A DNA stretch of 64,000 bases from the NCBI RefSeq assembly GCF_012935325.2, contig NZ_JABBYG020000002.1:659358-723357 (forward strand), in the 5' to 3' direction. Source of the stretch: Paenibacillus sp. PL91. Its GTDB lineage: Bacteria > Bacillota > Bacilli > Paenibacillales > Paenibacillaceae. Positions 15,763-24,359 of the stretch are shown piece after piece. Position 1 is the first letter of the stretch. Every line of letters begins with the position of its first letter. The translations under genes were made by a program, and so were the position numbers. The notes beneath the pieces were generated by a model. It made no database searches. It was not told the DNA's origin and saw only the letters and a program-made list of their open reading frames with translations.

Positions 15763-16887
15763 TTAGATCATCGAGTCGCGAAGCATAACCTTAACGCCCT
15801 TCGGCGCATAAATATCGATTACAGCTCCGCCGGTACCGTTCACTTGAATCCAGCCAAGACCGGATATGAAAACATCCTTATTCAAACCGCGCTTCACGCG
15901 AAGGGAATGTCTAGTCCACGCCGGGATAGTCTCCAGCTCCTCGAGGCTTGGCCCGCCAAGCAACTGGCCGCGATGATCCGCATAGAGCTCGTCTGCACGC
16001 TCAAGCTTCGTACGGTGCATGTTAAGCGCATTCGAAACGTAGAACGTAAAGGATTGGCGGTCTCCCTCGACAAAATCGAACCTCACAAGGCTGCCAATAA
16101 ACAGCGACTGGCCCGAGTTCAATTGATAGACGAGCGGTTTAATCGGCTTGTCCGGCAATAGAGAGCCAAGAAAGCTGCGCGGCACAACCTCCGTCATCCT
16201 CGTTGTATAGACAATACCAGGCGTATCGATAATCGCTTTGCCGTCCTCAAGCGGAATATGAACGGCGTCAAGCGTCGTTCCCGGATAGCGCGACGTCGTG
16301 AGCTCACGCTCCATATCGCTGTAATCGCGAATAAGTCGGTTGATTAGCGTGGACTTGCCGACATTCGTTGCTCCGACCACATAGACATCACGGCCGTTCC
16401 GATACTGCTCAAGCGCTTCAATAACGCGCTCAAAGCCCATATTGCGCTTTGCGCTGCACAATACGACGTCGACCGTCCGCAGTCCTTCTTCCTTCGCTTG
16501 CTTCTGAACCCAGTTCCGAAGTCGATTCACATTCATCGCTTTCGGGAGCAGATCAATTTTGTTGACGACAAGCAGCACCGGGTTATTGCCGACGAAGCGC
16601 TGCAAGCCTGAGATTAAGCTTCCTTCAAAATCGTACAAATCGACAATATGTACGACGAGACTGTCCGTATTGCCAATGCTGCCAAGCAGTTTCAAGAAAT
16701 CATCTTGATCAACCGCAACGGAAGATGCTTCATTATAGTTACGAATACGGAAGCATCTCTGGCAAATAACCGGATCGCGCCCATTTGCCGCTTCCGGCAA
16801 ATAACCTGGCAATTCAGGATTTTTTGTCTGCAGCGCAACGCCGCAGCCTGCACATGAGCCAGATGTCTGACTTAGTTGTTGTTCCAT
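15763..16887 (-). CDS. yqeH: YqeH circularly permuted ribosome-biogenesis GTPase
   Basis: 374 residues. An N-terminal zinc finger (CAGC about 12-15 and CQRC about 42-45) is followed by a permuted GTPase with motifs in the order G4 NKIDLLP, G5 CSAKRN, G1 GATNVGKSTLINRL, G3 DTPG. The C-terminal half is the YqeH-type RNA/protein-binding region. YqeH is needed for small ribosomal subunit maturation. It starts one base from the yqeG stop. Confidence 0.95.
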   Translation of the reverse strand: MEQQLSQTSGSCAGCGVALQTKNPELPGYLPEAANGRDPVICQRCFRIRNYNEASSVAVDQDDFLKLLGSIGNTDSLVVHIVDLYDFEGSLISGLQRFVGNNPVLLVVNKIDLLPKAMNVNRLRNWVQKQAKEEGLRTVDVVLCSAKRNMGFERVIEALEQYRNGRDVYVVGATNVGKSTLINRLIRDYSDMERELTTSRYPGTTLDAVHIPLEDGKAIIDTPGIVYTTRMTEVVPRSFLGSLLPDKPIKPLVYQLNSGQSLFIGSLVRFDFVEGDRQSFTFYVSNALNMHRTKLERADELYADHRGQLLGGPSLEELETIPAWTRHSLRVKRGLNKDVFISGLGWIQVNGTGGAVIDIYAPKGVKVMLRDSMI

Positions 16888-17411
16888 TACTTTGTTTCCC
16901 CCTCATACCATAACCCTTTTTTCCTCAAACGCACTAATGCAAACCGTTCAATCCGGCGATTTACCCGTGTCATAACCCCTTCGTCTAAAGGGGCAATCGG
17001 CGTAACAAGAATGGTGTATAACCCCATTCGGTTACCTCCTAGCACGTCCGTCAGCATTTGGTCTCCGATAACGACAGTATGCTCAGCACCTAGCCCGAGT
17101 ACACTAAGCGCTCTCCGGAACGATTTGCCTGCCGGCTTGCGCGCAGCGTGAATATAAGGAATATTCAGCGGCGAAGCAAATTTCCCGACGCGCGTTTCAT
17201 TGTTATTAGAAACGATAACGACCTGAAAGCCACGTGAGCGAACGTAATCAAGCCACTGCACAAGCTCAGGCGTTGCTAGCGCCTCCTTCGCACCGACGAG
17301 CGTATTATCTAGATCCGTAATGATGCCGCGTACGCCTCTTGCGTGCAGCTCATCTAAATTAATTTCGTACACTGTATTGACGCGCATATGCGGCAACAGC
17401 CGTTCAAACAT
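16887..17411 (-). CDS. yqeG: YqeG family HAD phosphatase
   Basis: 174 residues, HAD subfamily IIIA. GIITDLDNTLVGAKE carries the nucleophile and acid aspartates at about 34-38; VVIVSNNNETRV is motif II; KPAGKSFRRAL supplies the lysine; VIGDQMLTDVLGGNRMG is motif III. Related to phosphatidylglycerophosphate phosphatases, but the substrate in bacteria like this is not certain. It is the first gene of the operon running down to yqeM. Confidence 0.92.
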   Translation of the reverse strand: MFERLLPHMRVNTVYEINLDELHARGVRGIITDLDNTLVGAKEALATPELVQWLDYVRSRGFQVVIVSNNNETRVGKFASPLNIPYIHAARKPAGKSFRRALSVLGLGAEHTVVIGDQMLTDVLGGNRMGLYTILVTPIAPLDEGVMTRVNRRIERFALVRLRKKGLWYEGETK

Positions 17412-17479
17412 AATGGATATCCCTCTGCTTTCTGCCTGCTATCTTACGAAACTATACCATACAAACCAAATTTGTTGCA

Positions 17480-17517
17480 AAAAAATACCGCTGCCAATTT
17501 CACTGGCGAGCGGTATT
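17480..17517 (-). terminator. Rho-independent terminator after the transglutaminase gene
   Basis: Stem AATACCGCT (17484-17492) and AGCGGTATT (17509-17517), with an inner GCCA/TGGC pairing, followed on the minus strand by seven T residues. It separates the moxR-type operon from yqeG. Confidence 0.9.
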
Positions 17518-17545
17518 CATTCAAATGATGGCGAATCATGGCAAG

Positions 17546-19798
17546 TTACCTTAACTGATCAATTAATGACTTCACCTTAAGAACAAAACGATCTGCGTCC
17601 TCGTTAGTTGCCATGATTGGGCTGTATTTGGCTTGCTCGAAACGATCCAGCACCGTCTTAAAGTCATCGCGCAGACGCTTCTGGCTCTGAGACCAGCGCA
17701 TGACAGCCTCTCGCAGCGTCTCATGCTCCTCCCGCTCCATCCCGCGTTTCTTGCAAATGCGAAGCAGCTTCTGCGTCTCAAGTACAATTCGGTCGTTTGA
17801 TGTGTACGAGCCATGACGCAGCTTGCGTATAAATGCAATAAGCTTGTCACGATTAACGAAAAGCCACGCTGCCGCAACTACAGCAAGAAATCCAACAGAA
17901 ATCCATGCCCAAATCCTCGCGTTTGATTTGCTCTCTGTTTTTACCGATTCGGTCGCTTCCTCCGAATCTGTACCCGTTTCAGGCAGTGCCTCCATCTCTT
18001 CCTCAGCAAACGTATAAGGGAATGAGAAGCCAGACGTCGCTTCAAAGGGCAGCCAGCCGAAGCCCTCAAAGTAGATCTCCACCCAAGAGTGGGCATCGGA
18101 ATTGCGTACCGTATAGGTACCGGCACCGCTAGGATTAATATCCTCCCTAAATTCGGTTGGAGGCCCAAAGTCGTTAGCCGGTAGCACACCCGGAGCAAAG
18201 CCCTTAACCCATCTTGTGGGCAGCCCAAGGCTTCGCGCCATTACCGCCATCGAGGTGGAGAAATAATCGCAATAGCCTTCCTTTAGCTCAAATAGGAACT
18301 GATCGACAAAATCAGCTGTCGAGCCTGTAAGCTTCGATTCATCCGGCTTGTTGTTGTAATTAAAATTGAGTCTTAAATACGTTTCCAGCAATTTTGCCTT
18401 GTCATAGTCGTTGGTTGCCTCGGCTGTCACTTCCTTGGCTAATTGCTTCACACGATTAGGCAGTGTATCCGGCAATTGCAAATAGTGGCTATTGCGTTCT
18501 GCCGCTCCTTGGTCCGTCCAGCCTGCTTTCGCTTTCTTCAGCAGCTCCTCATCCAGAACAGGCACGGATGAGGTTACCGAGTAGGTTTTTGGATATATAC
18601 GATTTTTAATCGACCAATTCAGCACACGCAGTTCACTTACGTTCGGCACCCAAACTATTCCTGTCGGCATAGGCGCCTCTTCATTCTCAATCCAGTTCAC
18701 TCTGGAGAGGGGAGTGGCAGCGAACAGCACAGGATAAGCATCCTTACGAATCATCGTAACGATTTGATTAATATCTGTCGTTCCAGCCAAAGGCGGCGCT
18801 TCTAACGAAGACAGCGGCTCGCCCTTGCGCACAAGCATGTTACCCTCGTCAGCTTGCTCTACCTTGACTTCTACCCAGCCCGTGCCCGTATAAAAGTTTT
18901 TTGATTCACCGCGCCAATAGCTCCGGTGCGAGGTGGTAACCGTCATCATCGGCGAATAGTCGTACTCAAATCCGCCGCCAAGTTCTTCATCACTTCTGCT
19001 GTAGCCCGAGCTTGCATTGCCCGTGCTTCCGGGAGTAACCGAATCGGCTCCTTTATCGCCAAGAAACACTTGTACCTGCTCGCCTTTCGCTTCCTTCCAG
19101 ATCGTGTATGGATCCTGCAAAATCGGAGATATAGACGGCATATTCAGCCCGACCGTCATAAGCACCGCAAGTACAAGTGCGATTGGCATTATTAATTGAA
19201 GCGGATATTCAATGAGCTCCTTCCAGCTGTTTGGATGCTCGCGTTTAAGCCTCGACATATGGCTTGCGACTAACCATAGCAGCCCTATGAATACGACCAT
19301 GCCTACTTCATCCCAAAGCCAAATCGGCGTAAAGGAGTCAGCTATCGTCAGCACCAGAATGCTCACGCCGACAAACCCGACCATGCGGGTCCGCGTGGTC
19401 GTCCATATGCCGAACAATACATGAAGCAAAAGCATCGCAGCACTAATCCAAATATACGGGTTTAGCTGTACGAAATGCGCTTGCAGCCACCAAATCCATT
19501 CCTCCCAGCGCTGCGGGCTCGCTACAAGCCAATCCATTCTAGCTAGCTGTGTTGTAATAAGTATAGCCGCGCATAGTTGAAGAATAAGCTTGAAATAGCG
19601 GTTGCGGAGCGGCAGAAGCACGTCGATCGCTGCTGCAGCAAATAACGTATAGTAGACGATGGCGTACGTTTCTTCCCACCAGTAGCCTTCAAAAATAGAA
19701 ATTGTATTCACAAGAATGATAGCTATAAAAATAAATCTAAGCTTCTCATACCAATCAGCCGTAAAATATCGACCCAGCGATTTGAAAGCTTGTTTCAT
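17546..19798 (-). CDS. Transglutaminase-like membrane protein (TgpA/DUF3488 type)
   Basis: 750 residues. About six membrane spans fill the first 210 residues, then a large extracellular part with a transglutaminase-like core: FELKEGYCDYFSTSMAVMAR holds the cysteine, NSDAHSWVEIYFEGFGWLPF the histidine and the family's third position, which reads FEAT. One more span (IWAWISVGFLAVVAAAWLF) is followed by a cytoplasmic DUF4129-like tail. By family it is probably a surface peptidase or transglutaminase acting with DUF58 and MoxR proteins. Its ATG overlaps the end of the DUF58 gene by 4 bp. Confidence 0.87.
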   Translation of the reverse strand: MKQAFKSLGRYFTADWYEKLRFIFIAIILVNTISIFEGYWWEETYAIVYYTLFAAAAIDVLLPLRNRYFKLILQLCAAILITTQLARMDWLVASPQRWEEWIWWLQAHFVQLNPYIWISAAMLLLHVLFGIWTTTRTRMVGFVGVSILVLTIADSFTPIWLWDEVGMVVFIGLLWLVASHMSRLKREHPNSWKELIEYPLQLIMPIALVLAVLMTVGLNMPSISPILQDPYTIWKEAKGEQVQVFLGDKGADSVTPGSTGNASSGYSRSDEELGGGFEYDYSPMMTVTTSHRSYWRGESKNFYTGTGWVEVKVEQADEGNMLVRKGEPLSSLEAPPLAGTTDINQIVTMIRKDAYPVLFAATPLSRVNWIENEEAPMPTGIVWVPNVSELRVLNWSIKNRIYPKTYSVTSSVPVLDEELLKKAKAGWTDQGAAERNSHYLQLPDTLPNRVKQLAKEVTAEATNDYDKAKLLETYLRLNFNYNNKPDESKLTGSTADFVDQFLFELKEGYCDYFSTSMAVMARSLGLPTRWVKGFAPGVLPANDFGPPTEFREDINPSGAGTYTVRNSDAHSWVEIYFEGFGWLPFEATSGFSFPYTFAEEEMEALPETGTDSEEATESVKTESKSNARIWAWISVGFLAVVAAAWLFVNRDKLIAFIRKLRHGSYTSNDRIVLETQKLLRICKKRGMEREEHETLREAVMRWSQSQKRLRDDFKTVLDRFEQAKYSPIMATNEDADRFVLKVKSLIDQLR

Positions 19799-21042
19799 GC
19801 AATACCACTCCCTTCTAAAGCGGCTGGGAGCTCTTGCAGCTGACGAATTTCAAATACGGGCCATCCGCGTTCACGCATCATATGTTTCCATGAAGTATTA
19901 TGGCTCAGCATATCAACCGAGGATGATATATGCAGCATGCAAGGCGTAATGCCTTTTCGAGACAGCCACTCCATGCTCCGAATGATATCAGCGCCTACTT
20001 CAGGCGTGATTACGACGGCGAAGCTTCCGGGCTCCAGCATGGAATCCGCCCGCTGCAGCGACGCATAAAGCGGCCGTGCCGCATCCGCATCAACGTAGGT
20101 TAAATGCTTCATAAGCAAATTCCGTTGATCCAGGCCTGCTTTAGGCGGAAGCACCGTCATCGTCTCGCCTACCGAGAGCAAGCCCATCGCCGTATCATCC
20201 TTCAATCCGTTCTCGAGCAGAGAGGCTGCGGCAGACACGGCTAGTTCAAAGCGTGTCGCAAGCTCGCCCCCATAGCCTCCCGGATGGCGGTCAAGGATGA
20301 CGACCGTACGCGGAAGAGATTCGCGCTCAAATGCCTTTGATTTCCACTCGCCGGTCTTCGCCGTCGCATTCCAATGCACGCGAGACAAGCGGTCGCCGTA
20401 CAAATATTCGCGAACACCGTTAATTTGCGTCGTTTCCTTCGCGGAGCGTGAAGCAATAGCATGTGAATAAGGGCCGCGAATACCTCGCTGTATGCCGTTC
20501 CACTGCCTAAGCGGTACCGTCTGAGGCTGTACGCTAAAAATGGTTTCATTGCCGAATCGGCCTGCGTGTTCAAATAGTCCGAACACATCGTATGATAAGC
20601 ATTGCGTATGCGTAAACCGATATTCCCCGCGCTGCAAAGGAGGCGTTTGATAGGCGACCTGGCCGCTGCGCTTCCAATTGGGAACAAAGGATGTCTCGAA
20701 CGCAAGCTTTTGCCCGTTATGGCGCTGCAGCTGATCTCTAACGATGACATAAGGCAGCGGATAAAAGCCTGGAATTTTCACTTGAAGGCTGACATCAAGC
20801 ACGCTGCCTGCAGATAAGGAGTGATCAAGCCCTGAGGCGCCCGGGGCTTGGTAGGTTCTGCTGCCCACTACTTTATTAATGCCGCTCCAACGGCCAAGCA
20901 CCAAATAAATAAGCAATAAATTTAATATCATAAAGAGCATCATGGCGGTTTTGCCGCCTTGAAACAAAAAATAAAAAAGACTGGTCAAATAAATAACTGC
21001 GACAAGCTGCCAACGCAGCCTCGTGGATTTAGTCGCTGTCAT
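19795..21042 (-). CDS. DUF58 domain membrane-associated protein
   Basis: 415 residues. Two membrane spans near the N-terminus (VAVIYLTSLFYFLFQ and MMLFMILNLLLIYLVLG), then beta-rich sequence and the DUF58 hallmark YLYGDRLSRVHWNATAKTGE at about 218-237, followed by a von Willebrand-A-like region. DUF58 proteins are regularly encoded between MoxR AAA ATPases and transglutaminase-like proteins, as here. The molecular role is not known. It starts 4 bp after the MoxR gene's stop. Confidence 0.88.
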   Translation of the reverse strand: MTATKSTRLRWQLVAVIYLTSLFYFLFQGGKTAMMLFMILNLLLIYLVLGRWSGINKVVGSRTYQAPGASGLDHSLSAGSVLDVSLQVKIPGFYPLPYVIVRDQLQRHNGQKLAFETSFVPNWKRSGQVAYQTPPLQRGEYRFTHTQCLSYDVFGLFEHAGRFGNETIFSVQPQTVPLRQWNGIQRGIRGPYSHAIASRSAKETTQINGVREYLYGDRLSRVHWNATAKTGEWKSKAFERESLPRTVVILDRHPGGYGGELATRFELAVSAAASLLENGLKDDTAMGLLSVGETMTVLPPKAGLDQRNLLMKHLTYVDADAARPLYASLQRADSMLEPGSFAVVITPEVGADIIRSMEWLSRKGITPCMLHISSSVDMLSHNTSWKHMMRERGWPVFEIRQLQELPAALEGSGIA

Positions 21043-21046
21043 CGGA

Positions 21047-22003
21047 CTAACGCTCTAGCCGAACCGGCACTTTCGTGGACTGAATCACCTGCGAGATGAT
21101 ATCCTCCGCTTTCAGCCCGTTCATTCTAGCTTCCGTACGGAGAAGAAGTCTGTGCGATAGAACGTATGGCGCAAGCTCCTTCACATCGTCGGGCGTAACG
21201 AACTGACGCTGCTGGATATAGGCGCTCGCCTTGGCTGCTCTCGTAAGCGCAAGCGCTGCACGTGGACTTGCGCCTAGCATGACGCTCCCATGCTCTCTAG
21301 TTCCTCTAATTAGGCCGACCAAATATTTGCCTACCGCCTCATCGATATGAACCTGCTGGACTTGATCCTGAATATGGATCATATCATTTATGTTGATCAT
21401 AGGCTCGATCCGATCGGACGGATGTATTCCTTCATTAGATAGCACCATTCGCTGTTCGTCAGATTCACTTGGATAGCCGAGCGACAGCTTCATCATGAAG
21501 CGGTCAAGCTGTGCCTCAGGAAGCGTATAGGTGCCTTCAAACTCAATCGGATTTTGGGTAGCAAGCAGGACGAATGGGCGCGGCAGCTCGTAAGTATCTC
21601 CGTCAACCGTTACATGCCCTTCCTCCATGGCCTCCAGCAAAGCGGATTGCGTCTTCGTTGTCGCTCGATTGATTTCATCTGCGAGCAATATATTAGCCAT
21701 TACGGGACCTGGACGAAATAAAAAAGCTTCCTGCTTGGGATGGTAAATAGAAACGCCTGTAATATCGGTGGGAAGCAAGTCCGGGTTGCATTGAATACGC
21801 CGGAATTGACCGCCGATTGATTTTGCCAGCGCTTTCACTAATTGCGTCTTGCCAGTGCCTGGCACGTCTTCTAAAAGTACATGACCGCCTGCAATAACGG
21901 CGATGAGCAATCTCTGGATCTCTTCCTGTTTGCCAAGGATACAAGTTTCTAAGTTTCGAAGTATAGTAGCGCATAATTGCATGTCTGCAGGACGGATATC
22001 CAT
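21047..22003 (-). CDS. MoxR family AAA+ ATPase
   Basis: 318 residues from the ATG at 22003, which follows GGGAGG. Motifs: Walker A EDVPGTGKTQLVKALA, Walker B ANILLADEINRATTKTQSALLE, sensor 1 LATQNPIEFEGTYTLPEAQL, and the sensor 2 region GASPRAALALTRAAKA. MoxR ATPases act as chaperones that mature or activate von Willebrand-A and DUF58 partners. It is the first gene of the MoxR-DUF58-transglutaminase operon. Confidence 0.92.
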   Translation of the reverse strand: MDIRPADMQLCATILRNLETCILGKQEEIQRLLIAVIAGGHVLLEDVPGTGKTQLVKALAKSIGGQFRRIQCNPDLLPTDITGVSIYHPKQEAFLFRPGPVMANILLADEINRATTKTQSALLEAMEEGHVTVDGDTYELPRPFVLLATQNPIEFEGTYTLPEAQLDRFMMKLSLGYPSESDEQRMVLSNEGIHPSDRIEPMININDMIHIQDQVQQVHIDEAVGKYLVGLIRGTREHGSVMLGASPRAALALTRAAKASAYIQQRQFVTPDDVKELAPYVLSHRLLLRTEARMNGLKAEDIISQVIQSTKVPVRLER

Positions 22004-22092
22004 TTCATTACCTCCCAAAATAACGCCTATGTTCGTTTTCAATACTACTATTTTACAGTACTTTCTTAAGTGTGCACAAATTTTTTCGCTCC

Positions 22093-22124
22093 AAAAAAAA
22101 TTGGAAGATCCCACAGGATCCTCC
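22093..22124 (-). terminator. Rho-independent terminator after spoVAE
   Basis: Stem GGAAGATCC (22103-22111) with GGATCCTCC (22116-22124), one mismatch, four-base loop, followed on the minus strand by a run of eight T. It ends the spoVA operon before the MoxR gene. Confidence 0.9.
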
Positions 22125-22142
22125 AGTTTCAAAATCATATTT

Positions 22143-22493
22143 TTATCCTTTCGGCCTGACCACGAGCGCTGCCAGAAAGGAGAAAATAATAGCCGCCGAT
22201 ATGCCCGCGCTTGTTACTTTAAAGATACCGGATATTACTCCGATCCAGCCTTGATTATGCAGCTCGGTAAGCGCCCCATGAACGAGCGCATTACCGAAGC
22301 TTGTAATCGGAACCGTAGCTCCCGCTCCTGCGAACTTTACCAATGGTTCGTATAAATCGAAGCCGTCAACGATGGCTCCGATTACAACTAATGTGGACAT
22401 CGTATGCGCCGGTGTCAGCTTAAGCACGTCGAACATAAGCTGACCGAGTACGCAAATTGCTCCGCCGACTAGAAACGCCCATAAGAAAATCAT
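22143..22493 (-). CDS. spoVAE: Stage V sporulation protein AE
   Basis: 116 residues, three or four hydrophobic segments (FLWAFLVGGAICVLGQLMF near the start). The sequence GAGATVPITSFGNALVHGAL is the SpoVAC/SpoVAE family signature, also present in SpoVAC here. Part of the spore inner-membrane channel for dipicolinic acid, used in loading the forespore and in germination. It starts 6 bp after spoVAD. Confidence 0.93.
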   Translation of the reverse strand: MIFLWAFLVGGAICVLGQLMFDVLKLTPAHTMSTLVVIGAIVDGFDLYEPLVKFAGAGATVPITSFGNALVHGALTELHNQGWIGVISGIFKVTSAGISAAIIFSFLAALVVRPKG

Positions 22494-22499
22494 ACCGTT

Positions 22500-23513
22500 T
22501 CAACCCCCTTTTGCACTTATTGCCACCGCATGTGCAATGCATGGAATACTCTCGCCTTGCTGGAACGAGAGCGGAGATAACAGTGCCCCGGTAGCAACGA
22601 CCAAAATCCGTTTCAATTCGCCCTTCTTAATCCGTTTAAGCAAATGCCCGTAAGTGACGACCGCGGAACAACCGCAGCCGCTGCCGCCCGCTTGAACCTT
22701 TTGCTTCTGAACGTCATACACCATGAGCCCGCAATCGTCAAACACCGTATCGTCCATCGGTACGCCGTTTTGGATCAGCAGCTTCTTCGCAATCGGATGC
22801 CCAACTCCGGCTAAATCGCCCGTTACGATTAAGTCATAATCTTTAGGCTGCCGTCCCGTATCGTTAAAATGGGCCTGGATCGTATCGACCGCTGCAGGTG
22901 CCATTGCAGCTCCCATATTAAAAGGATCGGTAATGCCCAAATCGATGACTTTGCCGATGGTCGCGCACTCTACGACCGGACCGTCGCCTTTATCGGCAAT
23001 GATGGCTGCGCCCGCTCCCGTGACTGTATATTGCGCCGTTGGCGGCTTTTGAGAGCCGTATTCCGTCGGATAGCGGAACTGCTTCTCCGCTGTACAGTTG
23101 TGGCTGCACGTACCGGCAAGCACATGGCTGCCTCCGCCCGCATTCACGACAAACGATGCGAGCGCCAGCGACTCCATGGAGGTCGAGCATGCGCCGAACA
23201 ATCCAATATAAGGAACGCCGAGCGACCGTGCAGCAAAGCTGCTGCTAATGATCTGATTCATCAAATCGCCGCCAAAATAAAATTGAAGTTGATCACGCTG
23301 GATGCCGGCATTTTGAATGGCGAATTCAGACGCTTGCTCAAGCAAGAGCCGCTCCGCCTTCTCCCAGCTTTTCTGCTGCATATCAAGCTCGGGGTGGACC
23401 AGATCAAACTCTGCTGCCAGCGGACCTTGTCCCTCGTCAGGACCAACCACAGTCGCTTCGCCAATAATAACCGGCCGTTTCTCGAACCACCATGTCTGTT
23501 TCCCGCGCAGCAT
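22500..23513 (-). CDS. spoVAD: Stage V sporulation protein AD
   Basis: 337 residues from the ATG at 23513 (GGAGG upstream), matching the usual size. It has a thiolase-like fold with GACSTSMESLALASFVVNAGG, THE TGAGAAIIADKGDGP loop, TGDLAGVGHPIAKKLLI and GSGCGCSAVVTYGHLLKRI. SpoVAD is a peripheral protein of the SpoVA channel that binds dipicolinic acid. It lies between spoVAC and spoVAE. Confidence 0.94.
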   Translation of the reverse strand: MLRGKQTWWFEKRPVIIGEATVVGPDEGQGPLAAEFDLVHPELDMQQKSWEKAERLLLEQASEFAIQNAGIQRDQLQFYFGGDLMNQIISSSFAARSLGVPYIGLFGACSTSMESLALASFVVNAGGGSHVLAGTCSHNCTAEKQFRYPTEYGSQKPPTAQYTVTGAGAAIIADKGDGPVVECATIGKVIDLGITDPFNMGAAMAPAAVDTIQAHFNDTGRQPKDYDLIVTGDLAGVGHPIAKKLLIQNGVPMDDTVFDDCGLMVYDVQKQKVQAGGSGCGCSAVVTYGHLLKRIKKGELKRILVVATGALLSPLSFQQGESIPCIAHAVAISAKGG

Positions 23514-23514
23514 A

Positions 23515-24006
23515 TTATTGACCTCCAGTGCCAAGTATGAGATGGGCAATACCGACGAAGAAAGCCGCGACCGTACCGAACACAATAACGGAGCCAGCGA
23601 GCTTGAACATATTTCCGCCAACGCCTAGCACAAGACCTTCGCTGCGATGCTCCAGAGCCGCGGAGCACATGGAATTCGCGAATCCTGTTACAGGGACGGC
23701 GGAGCCAGCACCGGCCCATTGTGCGATTTTGTCATACACGCCGAGGCTTGTTAAAATAACAGAGATCAGAATAAGCGTCGCAACTGTAGGGTTGCTTGCC
23801 GCTTCCTCGCTCATTCCCATCCCATGAACAAAAAGCTCTTGAATGCATTGTCCCACTACGCATATCGCACCGCCAAAAAGAAATGCCTTCAAGCAATTCC
23901 CGAGAATCGACCGCGGAGGCTCCATGGTTTTTGCGAAGGACTGGTATTCCTTAGGCGACATCGACATTTTTTTGTAATTGTTTTTGCTTTTGCTTTTTAC
24001 AGCCAC
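23515..24006 (-). CDS. spoVAC: Stage V sporulation protein AC
   Basis: 163 residues starting at GTG 24006, eight bases after GGAGG. A basic N-terminus (KSKSKNNYKKMSMSPKEYQS) precedes four membrane spans; GAGSAVPVTGFANSMCSAAL is the family signature. SpoVAC is a membrane component of the dipicolinic acid channel and is reported to act as a mechanosensitive pore. It is the first gene of this three-gene spoVA operon, so spoVAA, AB and AF homologues must be elsewhere or absent. Confidence 0.93.
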   Translation of the reverse strand: MAVKSKSKNNYKKMSMSPKEYQSFAKTMEPPRSILGNCLKAFLFGGAICVVGQCIQELFVHGMGMSEEAASNPTVATLILISVILTSLGVYDKIAQWAGAGSAVPVTGFANSMCSAALEHRSEGLVLGVGGNMFKLAGSVIVFGTVAAFFVGIAHLILGTGGQ

Positions 24007-24118
24007 TGCAGCATCCTCCTATTCCGCTACGGCTTCTCCATATGCGCGAACTCGAAGCTCCGTAACCGTTTTGCTTTCTTCTCATTCATTATTTGTAATA
24101 GCAGGAAGCAATATTCCA

Positions 24119-24167
24119 GCAAAAAAAGGATTGCCCTCGGACTAATATCTAGTCGTGGACAATCCTT
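24119..24167 (-). terminator. Rho-independent terminator after the 31-codon small gene
   Basis: Outer stem AAGGATTG (24126-24133) with CAATCCTT (24160-24167) and an inner GACTA/TAGTC pairing, followed on the minus strand by a run of seven T. It sits directly downstream of the small gene's stop, which supports real transcription of that gene. Confidence 0.85.
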
Positions 24168-24170
24168 CCT

Positions 24171-24266
24171 TTAAAAGCACATCGCAAACAATAAAAGAAC
24201 GAGTAAAACGTACAATACGAGCACAAGTATGCTCATTATATATCGTCGCCGCCGCTTCATGGACAC
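24171..24266 (-). CDS. 31-residue single-span membrane peptide (small protein, paralogue of 43025-43111)
   Basis: Found by eye; too short for routine gene calling. The start is a GTG at 24266 with AGGGGAG eight bases upstream; an in-frame ATG lies two codons later. The peptide is a basic head (SMKRRRRYIM) followed by SILVLVLYVLLVLLLFAMCF, a single membrane span oriented by the arginines with the N-terminus inside. A strong terminator follows at once. A second gene of the same design, with a very similar leader (GAGGGGAG-AGCGCT), lies at 43025-43111. Function unknown. Confidence 0.55.
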   Translation of the reverse strand: MSMKRRRRYIMSILVLVLYVLLVLLLFAMCF

Positions 24267-24359
24267 AAGCGCTGCTCCCCTCATACCGGGCATTTAACTA
24301 TAGCATATGCTTAAAACCCGGAGTAAGAGCCTATCCCTTGCGATTAAGCTCGGTAATGT

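Larger units (their letters stand above)
24007..24359. other. Intergenic region between spoVAC and the GH42 gene, holding a small ORF and a terminator
   Basis: Holds the spoVAC promoter region (about 24007-24118), a terminator (24119-24167) and a 31-codon membrane-peptide gene (24171-24266). From 24267 to 24359 nothing else is seen apart from the small gene's ribosome-binding site and upstream region. Confidence 0.6.
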